The translations under genes were made by a program, and so were the position numbers. Below the pieces are notes generated by a model that had not been told where the DNA came from, ran no database searches, and worked only from the letters and a program-made list of their open reading frames with translations. Shown here one piece after another: positions 23,828 through 32,707 of a stretch of DNA of 64,000 nt (the first letter of the stretch is position 1; the number at the start of each line of letters is the position of its first letter). Source of the DNA: Comamonas sp. (GTDB lineage Bacteria > Pseudomonadota > Gammaproteobacteria > Burkholderiales > Burkholderiaceae_C); NCBI RefSeq assembly GCF_009360615.1, contig NZ_SPEY01000028.1, positions 111,734-175,733 on the forward strand, in the 5' to 3' direction.

Positions 23828-25276
23828 TCAAGGTTGCGGGGCAGCTGTATCGGCCAGTTGCCAGCCGCCACCCAGCGCCTGGTACAACGCCACGGCGTTT
23901 TCCAACTGGCTTTGACGCAGGCGCAGCACTTCCTGCTGAACGGCAAACAGATTGCGCTGGGCATCCAGCTCCTCCAGGTAGCTGGCATAGCCGGCCTCAT
24001 ACCGATCCTTGGCAAAGCCCAGGGTACGACCCAGCACTTTTTCGCGTTCCTTGGCATGCTCCCACTGGGCTTGCAGTTGCTGGGAGCTGACCAGGGCTGT
24101 TTCCACATCGCCAAAGGCCTTGATGACCACACCGCGATAGGCATAGGCGGCCTGATCGCGCTGTGCAGATGCCGCATCGAACTGACCCTGCAGGCGACCG
24201 CCGTTGAACAGCGGGGCCAGAATGCTGCCGCCCAGCGACCAGATCCGGGCCGGGTTGTAATCCAGCGCGTTGATGAACAGGCTGCCGAAGTTCGCGCTCA
24301 GGCTCACCTGCGGCAAAAAGGCCGAACGCTGTGCCGCAAGATTGCTGTCGCTGGCCGCCAGCAATAGCTGGGCCCGTGCAATGTCGGGGCGGCGCTCCAG
24401 CAAGCCCGACGGCAAGCCAGGTGCAGGCATCGCAGGCAGGCTCATGGACTCGAGTCCGGCATGGACGCTCAAGCTGGAGAGGGCCAGGGCCTGTGCCTGC
24501 TCATCACCGCTTCCGCCCACCAGCTGCATCAGCGCTATGCGCTGGCGCTGCAGTGCCAGAGACAGCTGCTGCACCGATTGCCGTACGCTTTCCAGCTCGG
24601 CCAGCGCCTGGCTCTGCTGCAGCTGCGAGATATAGCCCACACGTACCTGGTCGGTGAGCAGACGCACCGCATCCTCGCGCGACTTCACCGTGTCCTCGGC
24701 CACGGCCAGCTGGGCCTGCAGCGAGCGCAGTGCGATATAGGCCTGCGCCACGGTCGCGGCCACCGTCAGACGTACCGCGTCGCGATCCGCCTGGCTGGCC
24801 TGCAGGCGTTTATCGGCAGCCCGGCTCAGACTGCCCAGGCGGTCCCAGAGATCCAGCTCCCAACTCGCTTGCAGCACGGGCTGGGCCGAACGCACATGCA
24901 CCATCTGGCCGGTTCGCGCGCTCAGGCTGCGGTTGGCCGAGCCTGGTGCGCTGAGCGACAGCTGCGGTGCGGCGGCAGAACCCGTCACATCTAGATTCGC
25001 GCGCGCCTCTTCCACCCGGGCCAGGGCGGTGAGTACATCGTTGTTGCGCGCAAGCGCCAGCTCCACCCAGCGACTCAGCTGTGCATCTCCAAAGGCCTGC
25101 CACCAACCGGTCTGGACTGCGCTGGCACCATCTGCGGCACGTTCCGCGCTCCAGCTGGCCGGCACCGCAGGCTGAGCGCTGTCTGGGGCCCGGGTCAGAC
25201 TGGGCACGCTGCAGCCAGCCATCAGGAATGCAAGCGCCAGGGGCAAGGCACGCACGGTATGAAGGGCGTTCTTCAT
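23828..25276 (-). CDS. Outer-membrane efflux lipoprotein (OMF, NodT/OprM type)
   Basis: A 482-residue TolC-like outer membrane factor. The N-terminal signal ends in lipobox MAGC (Cys22). The paired outer-membrane efflux repeats are visible, with WWQAFGDAQLSRWVELALAR early and GLPSGLLERRPDIARAQLLL, the family's LLxRRPDIxxAE motif, in the middle. It forms the exit duct of a tripartite pump. Its ATG overlaps the stop of the HlyD gene by four bases, making it the last gene of the TetR-MFS-HlyD-OMF operon. Confidence 0.9.
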   Translation of the reverse strand: MKNALHTVRALPLALAFLMAGCSVPSLTRAPDSAQPAVPASWSAERAADGASAVQTGWWQAFGDAQLSRWVELALARNNDVLTALARVEEARANLDVTGSAAAPQLSLSAPGSANRSLSARTGQMVHVRSAQPVLQASWELDLWDRLGSLSRAADKRLQASQADRDAVRLTVAATVAQAYIALRSLQAQLAVAEDTVKSREDAVRLLTDQVRVGYISQLQQSQALAELESVRQSVQQLSLALQRQRIALMQLVGGSGDEQAQALALSSLSVHAGLESMSLPAMPAPGLPSGLLERRPDIARAQLLLAASDSNLAAQRSAFLPQVSLSANFGSLFINALDYNPARIWSLGGSILAPLFNGGRLQGQFDAASAQRDQAAYAYRGVVIKAFGDVETALVSSQQLQAQWEHAKEREKVLGRTLGFAKDRYEAGYASYLEELDAQRNLFAVQQEVLRLRQSQLENAVALYQALGGGWQLADTAAPQP

Positions 25277-26496
25277 GGCTTGGCCTGTTCGGAGGCGGAA
25301 GCTCCAGGGGGTTGGGATTTTTGAAACAGTTCCGCCCCATCAGTGCGAACAGATTGGGCTGGATGCTCTACTTTCTGGGCAGTGTCGAGGCGCACGATGA
25401 CCGACATGCCGGGGCGCAGGCGCGCGGCATCGGCCTGGCCCTCGTCAATGGCGATCTTGATGGGCAGACGCTGGACGACCTTGGTGAAATTGCCCGTGGC
25501 GTTGTCCGCCTTGAGCACGCTGAACTCCGAGCCCGTGGCGGGCGCAATCTCCAGCACATGCCCCATCAGGCGCAGGCCGCCCAGCGCATCCACGCTGAAG
25601 CTCACGGCCTGGCCGATCTGCACCCCGGCGGTCTGGGTCTCCTTGTAATTGGCCACCACCCAGTAGATGGGCGGCACCACATACATGAGCTGCGTGCCGG
25701 CGGCCACATACTGGCCCTTGCGCACCGATACCTCGCTGACCTGACCATCGCTGGGCGCATGGACCACGGTGTTGTCCAGATTGATCTGAGCCTGGCGCAG
25801 CAGCGCTTCAGCCATCTGCACCTGGGCCTTGAGAGAGTCACGGCCCACGGTCGTGGCCTTGATCTTTTCCTGGTTGATCGCGATGTCGGCCTGGGCCTTG
25901 GCCACGTTGGTCGCGGCCAGGCGCGAGGTGGCTCGCACCTTGTCGCGTTCGTTCAGAGACACAGAGCCTCGCTCGGCCAGCTCCTGCACACGCTTGAGCT
26001 CCGCCTGCGAGCGCTGGGCCTCTGCCTCCACGGCAGCCAGACCGGCGCGGCTGGCACTCAGCGTGGCACGGTTCTGGGCCTGTGTCTGTTCGGAATTGCT
26101 CAGCTGCGCCTGGGCATTGGCCAGTTGCGCCTGGGCCTGAGCTACGGCCGCTTCATAGCTGCGGCTATCGATGCGCACCAGCGCCTGGCCGGACTTGACC
26201 TGCTCGTAATCCTTGACCAGCACCTCGGTCACATAGCCATTGACCTGCGGAGCCAGCACGGTGACGGCACCACGCACATAGGCATTGTCCGTGGTCACCA
26301 CAGAGCTGTTGAAAGGCCACAGATTCCAGGCCCGCAACACGAGCAGCATGCCTGCCAGGGCCACGACCAGCATGATGAGCACGCTGCGCAAAGAAGGCTT
26401 GATCTTCTTCGGCGTGGGAGGCAATGCTGCAGCGGGTGAAGGGGCAGCTGTCGCCGCAGAGGCGGCGGGGGAATGGGGTTGTTGACTGTCGCTCAT
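25273..26496 (-). CDS. HlyD/EmrA-type membrane fusion protein
   Basis: A 407-residue periplasmic adaptor. After a Pro/Ala-rich cytoplasmic head there is one membrane span (SVLIMLVVALAGMLLVL), then the EmrA-type lipoyl/barrel start VTTDNAYVRGAVTVLAPQV, a long coiled-coil hairpin (residues about 110-240), and the returning half TVVHAPSDGQVSEVSVRKGQ. It links the MFS pump to the outer-membrane factor. The start at 26496 has AAGAGA six bases before the ATG. It lies 16 bases after the MFS stop. Confidence 0.9.
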   Translation of the reverse strand: MSDSQQPHSPAASAATAAPSPAAALPPTPKKIKPSLRSVLIMLVVALAGMLLVLRAWNLWPFNSSVVTTDNAYVRGAVTVLAPQVNGYVTEVLVKDYEQVKSGQALVRIDSRSYEAAVAQAQAQLANAQAQLSNSEQTQAQNRATLSASRAGLAAVEAEAQRSQAELKRVQELAERGSVSLNERDKVRATSRLAATNVAKAQADIAINQEKIKATTVGRDSLKAQVQMAEALLRQAQINLDNTVVHAPSDGQVSEVSVRKGQYVAAGTQLMYVVPPIYWVVANYKETQTAGVQIGQAVSFSVDALGGLRLMGHVLEIAPATGSEFSVLKADNATGNFTKVVQRLPIKIAIDEGQADAARLRPGMSVIVRLDTAQKVEHPAQSVRTDGAELFQKSQPPGASASEQAKP

Positions 26497-26512
26497 GCTC
26501 AATCTCTTGCTG

Positions 26513-28693
26513 TTATCGGTTTGAGTTCCTTGCCTGGGGGCCCGAGCCATCCCGGCCGCCATCGCCGGCCGCAGGGCTGGCGCGGCCGTCCCTCTCGATT
26601 TCCTGCTCCAGCTCGGCCTCCAGCTGCAGCGCCTGATCGTTGTCCTGCAGAGGGTCGCGGCTGGCCAGCACCACCTGCTCGCGAGTCTCGGCCGCCTGCG
26701 CCGCGGCAGCCAGGCGTCTGGCCTCCGCGCCTTCGATCACCACGGTCCGCGCCGGACTGGCGGACTCGGTCCGAGCGCCCTCTTCCACATCGCCATAGGC
26801 ATCGGTGGCCGTGGGCTGCACCACCACCGTGACGCGCTGCGATGCGTCGGGCTCATGGGCGTTCGCTGCCTCAGGCTCTGCAACCGGAGCCACCGAAGGT
26901 GCGCGCTGAGGCGTACCGTCGGTCCCGGCGGCTGCCGCCACCTGGTTGCCGCTTTGCCGTGTCATGGCGCGTACCATGGCGGCAGCCTGGCGCACGCGCG
27001 CCGAGGCTCCCAGGCTCCAGAGCAGATACAGCAAAGCGATTGCAGCCGTCAGCGCAAACACATCGTTATAGGCCCTGACATTGGCTTCACGCCGCACGAT
27101 CTGCGACAGCTGCAGCGTTCCCTGGTTGGCGCGCATGGCGGGATCGGGCGTCACCCTGCCGTAGATCTGGTTCTGTATCTTGAGCCGCTCGGCCACCACG
27201 GGGTCGGTCGGGTCTATCTGCGCCACCAGGGCCACGGAGTAGATCTGCTCGCGGTAGGTCTGGTAAGTGCTCAGCAAGGCCGAACCCAGCAAGCCGCCCA
27301 TGGCCTGGGTCATGGAGATGGTGACCACGGCCGTGAGCATGTGGTTGGCGCCGAACTTCAGTCCCTGGATGATGCCGGTCAGCATCAGCGGGCCCATGAA
27401 GACGCCCGAACCCACGGCCAGCAGAAACTGGCTGAAGAAAAAGTCCGAAGGACGGTCCACGCTGCTGCGGTGGTGATCGAGAAACGCTGCCACGGCAAAC
27501 AGCGCAATCGCCACCACAATCTGCTTGCCCATATTCGGAACGCCGAAGGTGATGGCGGAGAGCACGACACCGATCAGCGTACCGAGCAGGATGACGGCGA
27601 ACAGCGGTTGCATCTGGTCGGACGTCATGCCCAGTGTGCGCATCAGCCCCACCACTCCGTAGCTTTGCTCGGCGGTGAGAAAGCGCAGCAAGATGGCACC
27701 GATCACGAAACGAATTGTCGGCATCTGCGCGAACCAGCGCGTGTGGAACATGGGGTTGTGACGATGGTGCTCGATATAGAGCGCGACGCTGAGCAGCGCA
27801 ATCGCCGCCACCAGCATCCAGGCTAGCGCCGGCGTATCGAACCACCAGCGCGAGTAGCCCTGGACCAGCACGGCAATCAGCAGCCCCAGGCCCGGCACCA
27901 TCAGGCAGAAGGTCACGAAGTCCAGCTTCTCGAAGGTCCTGATGTACAGGCCCGAAGGCAGTTTGAGCAGGACCACGGCGGCAAAGGACATCAGCGCGAG
28001 ACCCGCTTCAAACAGATAGAGGTTGTGCCACTCGCTGTTGTAGAGCAGACCCGGCGACAAAACCCAGGCCAGCGGCGTGGCCAGCTGGACCACGCCCACG
28101 CCGGCCACCAGCATCTTGAGCACATAGGTGCGCGGTGCGGCCTGCAGCATGTAGAGCGTGCTCAGCGAGGAGCAGGCCGCCGCGGCCAGACCGCTGGCCG
28201 CACGCAGCAGAAGCAGGCTGTCGTAGCTGCCCAGCAGCAGATGCAGCACGCTGAGCGCCGCATAGCAGCCCAGGCCGATCTCGGTGAACAGGCGCATGCC
28301 GAACTGCTGGCGGAATTTGTAGACCAGCAGATTGGCCGTCATATTGAACATGACGTAGGCACCCGTCAGCCAGGCAGCCTCTACCGAGGTCAGCCCCAGC
28401 TGACCCTGAATCGTAGGCAGGTTTGCGGAAAACAAGGCATTGCCCAGCCCCCCCGTCAGCCCGACCAGGACTGCAATCAGCCCGTAGCAGACGCGGATCC
28501 AGGGCTTGTGGTGGGGCATGGCCGGCGAGCCGGGCAGCGCAGGCTTCTCATGCTCAGCCCAATCCGGTGGACGACGCAGCAGGATGACGGGCCCCTGCGG
28601 GATGGCGGGAGGCGCTGAAGCCTGGCTGCCGGGAGGTTTCAGGCCTTCTTGCGCGGCTTGGGCCCCGGTGGCGCGTGCTGCAGCTTGACTCAT
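26513..28693 (-). CDS. MFS (DHA2-type, EmrB-like) drug exporter with a long C-terminal tail
   Basis: A 726-residue major-facilitator transporter, well above the usual 500-550 of EmrB proteins. About 14 membrane spans run from residue 70 to 570, starting VCYGLIAVLVGLTGGLGNAL, with WLTGAYVMFNMTANLLVYKF as the typical second helix. The last 150 residues are soluble, rich in Ala, Glu and Gln, and end in a helical charged segment (ALQLEAELEQEIERDG). The first 60 residues are also soluble. The ATG at 28693 is five bases after the TetR stop, with GAGGG just upstream. The substrate is unknown; probably toxic organic compounds. Confidence 0.85.
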   Translation of the reverse strand: MSQAAARATGAQAAQEGLKPPGSQASAPPAIPQGPVILLRRPPDWAEHEKPALPGSPAMPHHKPWIRVCYGLIAVLVGLTGGLGNALFSANLPTIQGQLGLTSVEAAWLTGAYVMFNMTANLLVYKFRQQFGMRLFTEIGLGCYAALSVLHLLLGSYDSLLLLRAASGLAAAACSSLSTLYMLQAAPRTYVLKMLVAGVGVVQLATPLAWVLSPGLLYNSEWHNLYLFEAGLALMSFAAVVLLKLPSGLYIRTFEKLDFVTFCLMVPGLGLLIAVLVQGYSRWWFDTPALAWMLVAAIALLSVALYIEHHRHNPMFHTRWFAQMPTIRFVIGAILLRFLTAEQSYGVVGLMRTLGMTSDQMQPLFAVILLGTLIGVVLSAITFGVPNMGKQIVVAIALFAVAAFLDHHRSSVDRPSDFFFSQFLLAVGSGVFMGPLMLTGIIQGLKFGANHMLTAVVTISMTQAMGGLLGSALLSTYQTYREQIYSVALVAQIDPTDPVVAERLKIQNQIYGRVTPDPAMRANQGTLQLSQIVRREANVRAYNDVFALTAAIALLYLLWSLGASARVRQAAAMVRAMTRQSGNQVAAAAGTDGTPQRAPSVAPVAEPEAANAHEPDASQRVTVVVQPTATDAYGDVEEGARTESASPARTVVIEGAEARRLAAAAQAAETREQVVLASRDPLQDNDQALQLEAELEQEIERDGRASPAAGDGGRDGSGPQARNSNR

Positions 28694-28698
28694 AACCC

Positions 28699-29247
28699 TC
28701 AGGCCTTGATGCCGTCCAGAATGATCTGCAAGGCGCGACGCGCCAGCTGTTTGCGTTGCGCCGGCGTCTCCCCGCGCAGGGCCCCGCCCAGCATGCCGAA
28801 CACCAGGGACAGATCCTTGGCATCCAAAGCCTGCCTGCAAAGGCCCTTGGCCACTGCACGCCTCATGGGTTCTTCAAACACCAGCCACATCTGCTGTCGC
28901 GCATGAATGACTTGCGCATCGCTTTGGTCCACCGTGCGCCAGTAATCAACCAGCGTGGCGGAGACGGCGATGCGCTCGCCCACCAGGGCCAGCAGCTTGA
29001 AAAAGGCCTGATCGTCGTCGCGCAAGGCGATGGCGGCAGCCCGGGTCTTCTCGACCGAGCGATCCAGCAGCGCCAGCATGATGGCGCGCCGGTCCGGGAA
29101 CTGGCGATACAGCGTGGCGCGACCTACCTGGGCACGCTCGACGATGAGATCCAGAGGCGCAGTCACGCCATGCTCGGCAAACACGGCATCCGCCGCATCC
29201 AGCAACTGGGCGCGGCGTTCGGCGGAGGGGGGACGTGGAGTGGACAT
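28699..29247 (-). CDS. TetR-family repressor of the efflux operon
   Basis: A 182-residue TetR regulator. The helix-turn-helix is seen as AQLLDAADAVFAEHGVTAPL followed by AQVGRATLYRQFPDRRAIML. The ATG at 29247 lies three bases from a perfect 34-base palindrome, so the gene should be tightly autoregulated together with the pump genes behind it. The ligand is presumably a pump substrate. An in-frame extension to 29289 would place the operator inside the coding region and is unlikely. Confidence 0.9.
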   Translation of the reverse strand: MSTPRPPSAERRAQLLDAADAVFAEHGVTAPLDLIVERAQVGRATLYRQFPDRRAIMLALLDRSVEKTRAAAIALRDDDQAFFKLLALVGERIAVSATLVDYWRTVDQSDAQVIHARQQMWLVFEEPMRRAVAKGLCRQALDAKDLSLVFGMLGGALRGETPAQRKQLARRALQIILDGIKA

Positions 29248-29250
29248 GGC

Positions 29251-29284
29251 GCCAATTATCGGACAGTTTTGTCCGATAATTGGC
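29251..29284. promoter_or_regulatory. 34-bp perfect palindromic TetR operator
   Basis: GCCAATTATCGGACA (29251-29265) and TGTCCGATAATTGGC (29270-29284) are exact inverted repeats with a four-base GTTT spacer. The site ends three bases before the TetR start codon. A GATAAT on the minus strand within the palindrome would put transcription start at or near the ATG, so the mRNA may be nearly leaderless. Confidence 0.8.
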
Positions 29285-29337
29285 GACACCGAACGTTTCC
29301 CCTTCCCTGGTCAGGGTCGGGCAATGCGCTTCCAGAC

Positions 29338-30255
29338 TCAGTCTTGCGGCAGCGCCTGCAGGCTGCGCCGGCTGGTGAACTCGCGGACTTGACCGGTCAG
29401 CGGGTCCTCGAAGGACAGGCTGCGTGCCAGCAGCTGCAAGGGATTGGAATAGTCGCCGTGCTCCGGGTCGTTGACCACGGGATAGAAGGTATCCCCCCTC
29501 AGCGGCAGACTCAGGGCCGCCATGTGCACACGCAGCTGATGGCGCTTGCCCGACACCGGACTGAGCCGGTAGCGCGCCCAGGCCTGGTTGTGCTCGATGA
29601 TCTCCATCAGCGTGCGGCTATTGGGCTCGCCTGCCACCTCATGCATGCGAAAGAAATGTCCGCTTTCCTCCAGTCGGCTCGCATGCTCTCGCGGAAAGCT
29701 CAGATCAGCGCGGAAAGGCGCCACGGCCTCGTAGACCTTGTGAATGGCCCTGTCCCTGAACAAACCCTGATAGATGCCGCGTGTGGCACGCTGCACCGAA
29801 AACACCACCAGCCCTGCCGTGTCTCGGTCGATGCGATGAATCGGCGACAGCTCGGGCAGATCGAACTCGCGCTTGAGCCGCACCAGCAGCGTGTTCTGAA
29901 GATACTGCCCGGCGGGGACCACCGGCAGAAAGTGCGGCTTGTCCGCAACGAGCAGATGACCATCCCTGTGTATGACTTGGGCCGCAAACGGGATCTCGGG
30001 CTCGGCATCGAGCTCTCGGTAATAGTAGTAACGCAGCCCCGGTATGAAGCCAGAAGCCGGATCAGCCCTGTCTCCTGTTTCACTGACCACCTGGCCGGCT
30101 GCCATGCGGCGCAGCCAGTCTTTGCGGCTGACCGCCGGAAGCCGTTCGCACAGAAAATCGATCAGCAAGCCCCCCCCCTGGCTGGGCAGCACCACACAGC
30201 TGGGGCTGACACCATCGCGCACAGGCAATACCTTGGGATCATGGGAGTTATGCAT
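29338..30255 (-). CDS. RluA-family RNA pseudouridine synthase
   Basis: A 305-residue enzyme that isomerises uridine to pseudouridine in rRNA or tRNA. The catalytic motif is PIHRIDRDTAGLVVF with the conserved Asp after Arg. Further family blocks are HLLVADKPHFLPVVPAGQ and SGKRHQLRVHMAALSLPLRGD. The N-terminal 90 residues (VSRKDWLRRMAAGQV) resemble a weak S4-like RNA-binding domain. The target site cannot be assigned. The ATG at 30255 is chosen because the upstream extension is Arg-rich and unnatural. Confidence 0.9.
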   Translation of the reverse strand: MHNSHDPKVLPVRDGVSPSCVVLPSQGGGLLIDFLCERLPAVSRKDWLRRMAAGQVVSETGDRADPASGFIPGLRYYYYRELDAEPEIPFAAQVIHRDGHLLVADKPHFLPVVPAGQYLQNTLLVRLKREFDLPELSPIHRIDRDTAGLVVFSVQRATRGIYQGLFRDRAIHKVYEAVAPFRADLSFPREHASRLEESGHFFRMHEVAGEPNSRTLMEIIEHNQAWARYRLSPVSGKRHQLRVHMAALSLPLRGDTFYPVVNDPEHGDYSNPLQLLARSLSFEDPLTGQVREFTSRRSLQALPQD

Positions 30256-30456
30256 GGCGCGGCATTTTAGTGGCTGGCGCGCGGGCCGGCGTTCATGGAG
30301 GCACGGGTCACGCCGTCGATGCGTCCGGTCTGCAATGCTACTTGTCCACAGGAGCCACCGTTGCACCCCGGGTCAGGGCACGGCGGACTCGCCGGCCCGC
30401 CAAGCGCGATCGGCGGTGCCTGTACACGGGGCTGACAGCGATGCCGCTTCGGCCAG

Positions 30457-31449
30457 CTAGTCCGTTCGGATGTTGGCTTTGCGAATGGTGCTCTCCAGAA
30501 CTTTTTTCTCCTGCTCCAGATAGGCCAGAAACTGGGTATGCCCCATGCGCATGGGCTTGAAGCCGGCCTCCGTGAGCTTTCTGGCCATCTCGGGGTCCGC
30601 TTGCAGAATCGCGATTTCATCGGCCAGACGCCTGACGATGCGATCATCCGTATGCGCGGGAGCCAGCAGGCCTTGCCAGGCCTCGACCTCCAGGTTGCGA
30701 AGAGCCATCGTCTCCGAAAGACTTGGCGCCTGGGGCAGCGTGATCAGACGCTGGCGAGATGTCACACCCAGTGCCTTGACCTTGCCCTCCAGAACAAACG
30801 GCTGAGCCAGCGCAACAGGCAGCACGGCCAGGTCGATCTGACCTCCTGCCAGCTCGGTCAGCACCTGCGGGCCAGACCTGTAGGGAACATGTACCAGATC
30901 GATACCGGACATCTGCTGAATCAGCTCCCCCGTCAGGTGCAGGCTGGTTCCGATGCCATCGGTGCCCAGGGTCAGTCGCCCCGGTTTCTGGCGCGCAAGT
31001 TCAATGAGGTCGTCCGCACTGCCCGCCGCAAGTCCCGGGCGGGCGAGCAGCACAAAGACCGAAGAGGCTACAGGCGCCACGGGCTTCAGTTCCTGCAGAC
31101 CGTCGTAGCGGAACCTGGTCGGCGAGATCAGGGGCGCGACCAGTACCGAGCTGGCAACACCGAACAGCAAGGTATAGCCATCGGGCCTGGCCTTGATGAC
31201 ACGCTGCGTTGCAATCGTCCCCGATGCTCCAACCATGTTCTCGATGATCACGGGCTGGCCCAGGCGCTCTGCCAGGCGCGGCATCACCAGTCTGGCGGCC
31301 ACGTCCACACTGCCTCCGGGCGCAAAGGGAACCAACACCGTCAATGCCTGCGCAGGCCAGGGCTGGGCAGCCGCCCGGCTTGCCGTTGAATGCGGAAGCA
31401 GCGGAGCGCCCAGCGCCCAGGCTGCAAAATGTCTGCGTCGTAGTTGCAT
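30457..31449 (-). CDS. Bug-family (TctC) periplasmic solute-binding protein
   Basis: A 330-residue tripartite-tricarboxylate-transporter substrate-binding protein, a family greatly expanded in Burkholderiales. It has a twin-Arg-containing signal (QLRRRHFAAWALGAPLL) cleaved near ASRAAAQ. The mature start is the family hallmark LTVLVPFAPGGSVDVAARLV, followed by IIENMVGASGTIATQRVIKA and DGYTLLFGV. It binds an organic acid or related solute in the periplasm. No TctA/TctB membrane partners are near. It begins 29 bases after the arylsulfotransferase-like gene, so the two are probably one operon. Confidence 0.9.
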   Translation of the reverse strand: MQLRRRHFAAWALGAPLLPHSTASRAAAQPWPAQALTVLVPFAPGGSVDVAARLVMPRLAERLGQPVIIENMVGASGTIATQRVIKARPDGYTLLFGVASSVLVAPLISPTRFRYDGLQELKPVAPVASSVFVLLARPGLAAGSADDLIELARQKPGRLTLGTDGIGTSLHLTGELIQQMSGIDLVHVPYRSGPQVLTELAGGQIDLAVLPVALAQPFVLEGKVKALGVTSRQRLITLPQAPSLSETMALRNLEVEAWQGLLAPAHTDDRIVRRLADEIAILQADPEMARKLTEAGFKPMRMGHTQFLAYLEQEKKVLESTIRKANIRTD

Positions 31450-31478
31450 GATGATCTTTCGGCAGGAACTGGAATGAC

Positions 31479-32594
31479 TCAGCGGGACAGCCAAGGCAGT
31501 TGCTCTGCCTGGTAGCGCCATGTCTGGAATACCGTGTTCAGGCGCCCCGGACCCGTGCGCCGTGCAGCGGCATCGGGATACTCGCCGAACCAGGGCAGGA
31601 TGAACTCCCAGACCACCTCGCCTTGCGGCGTCACTTCAAACAATCGTCCCGTGGCGGACTCCGTGATGTGCGTGTTGCCATTCCACAACCGTTGCGCACT
31701 GCCCATGAAGGCCGTGTAGAAGGCATTGACCATCTCGTCCTGGTAGCTCCACACGATTTCGGTGGAGACAGGATCGATCTCCAGGACACGCGAGAACGCC
31801 ACATGGGCTCCCTGGCGGAAGTTGCCGTTGTCAAAGGTCAGGACATGGCCGTTCGCCAGCGGAACCGGGGCATGCTGGTGCGAGACCACCGATGGCGGAA
31901 TATGCAGCTTCACGCTGCCATCGGTCTTGTCCACGCCAATGATTCCCGAGGTGGTACGCAGGCTCATCAGCACCGTGCCGTCGGCGGCCAGCCCGAGGCC
32001 GTTGACCAGGGGCCAGTGATAGCGGCCAAAGCCCGGGTGGATGGGAAAGTCCTCAGGCTCCAGATGCTCCCAGGCCTTCCATTCCCAGACCAGCCGGCCC
32101 GAGCGGTCCACCTCGCGGATCACATCTCCGTACATCACCTCATCCGGCCCTTGGGAGCTGCCACCGGGCACGCGTTCTGCAAAGCCCCGGGGCACAGGGG
32201 CGCAGGCGGCATAGAGCAGATGGCCATTGGGCAGCCACTGCGCATCATGGTGGTGTGCCGGGTCTTCATAGCGCCAGACCACCTCTCCGTCGGGTGCGAC
32301 CTCGTAGAAATCGCCTCCATGCCACATGGACCATGGCGCGTAGAGATCCGGCGATTCACGGTGGTTGCCGTTGTAGCCCAGATTGCCGTTCGGCAGGATG
32401 ACGGCATGGCGACCGGCACGAACGGGCATCTTCCACTCATGGACCACCTGACCGTGGATATCGATGAGATAGACATGCCCATCGGCCGTCTGGGGGGCGA
32501 TCAAGGTGTAGCCGCCAGCGCTCAGAGCGCTGTCATGGGCGATAAGACCTGTGCCGCGTCGGCGCTGGGTGACCTGGTCAACGGTGGTAGCCAT
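31479..32594 (-). CDS. Arylsulfotransferase (ASST)-like beta-propeller protein
   Basis: A 371-residue protein of the ASST type. Repeated blades with W and D-rich turns can be followed: YLIDIHGQVVHEWKMPVRAG, EVAPDGEVVWRYEDPAHHHD, VDRSGRLVWEWKAWEHLEPE and VTPQGEVVWEFILPWFGEYP. Many His residues line the putative centre (HHHDAQWLPNGHLL, SHQHAPVPLANGHVL). ASST enzymes move sulfate between phenolic compounds; bacterial ones are usually exported, but no signal peptide is seen here. It is divergent from the LysR gene at 32708 and cotranscribed with the Bug protein, which suggests uptake and handling of one compound. The precise reaction is not established. Confidence 0.75.
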   Translation of the reverse strand: MATTVDQVTQRRRGTGLIAHDSALSAGGYTLIAPQTADGHVYLIDIHGQVVHEWKMPVRAGRHAVILPNGNLGYNGNHRESPDLYAPWSMWHGGDFYEVAPDGEVVWRYEDPAHHHDAQWLPNGHLLYAACAPVPRGFAERVPGGSSQGPDEVMYGDVIREVDRSGRLVWEWKAWEHLEPEDFPIHPGFGRYHWPLVNGLGLAADGTVLMSLRTTSGIIGVDKTDGSVKLHIPPSVVSHQHAPVPLANGHVLTFDNGNFRQGAHVAFSRVLEIDPVSTEIVWSYQDEMVNAFYTAFMGSAQRLWNGNTHITESATGRLFEVTPQGEVVWEFILPWFGEYPDAAARRTGPGRLNTVFQTWRYQAEQLPWLSR

Positions 32595-32707
32595 GGGGTT
32601 CTTTCTGTGACTTGAGGGATTGATGGCTGCCACTCTAGAAGTTCAATAGCGTCAGGAATAGCTGTTTGTTTTTTAAGAGGTGTCAGAAAAAAATTTACAC
32701 TCAGGTC

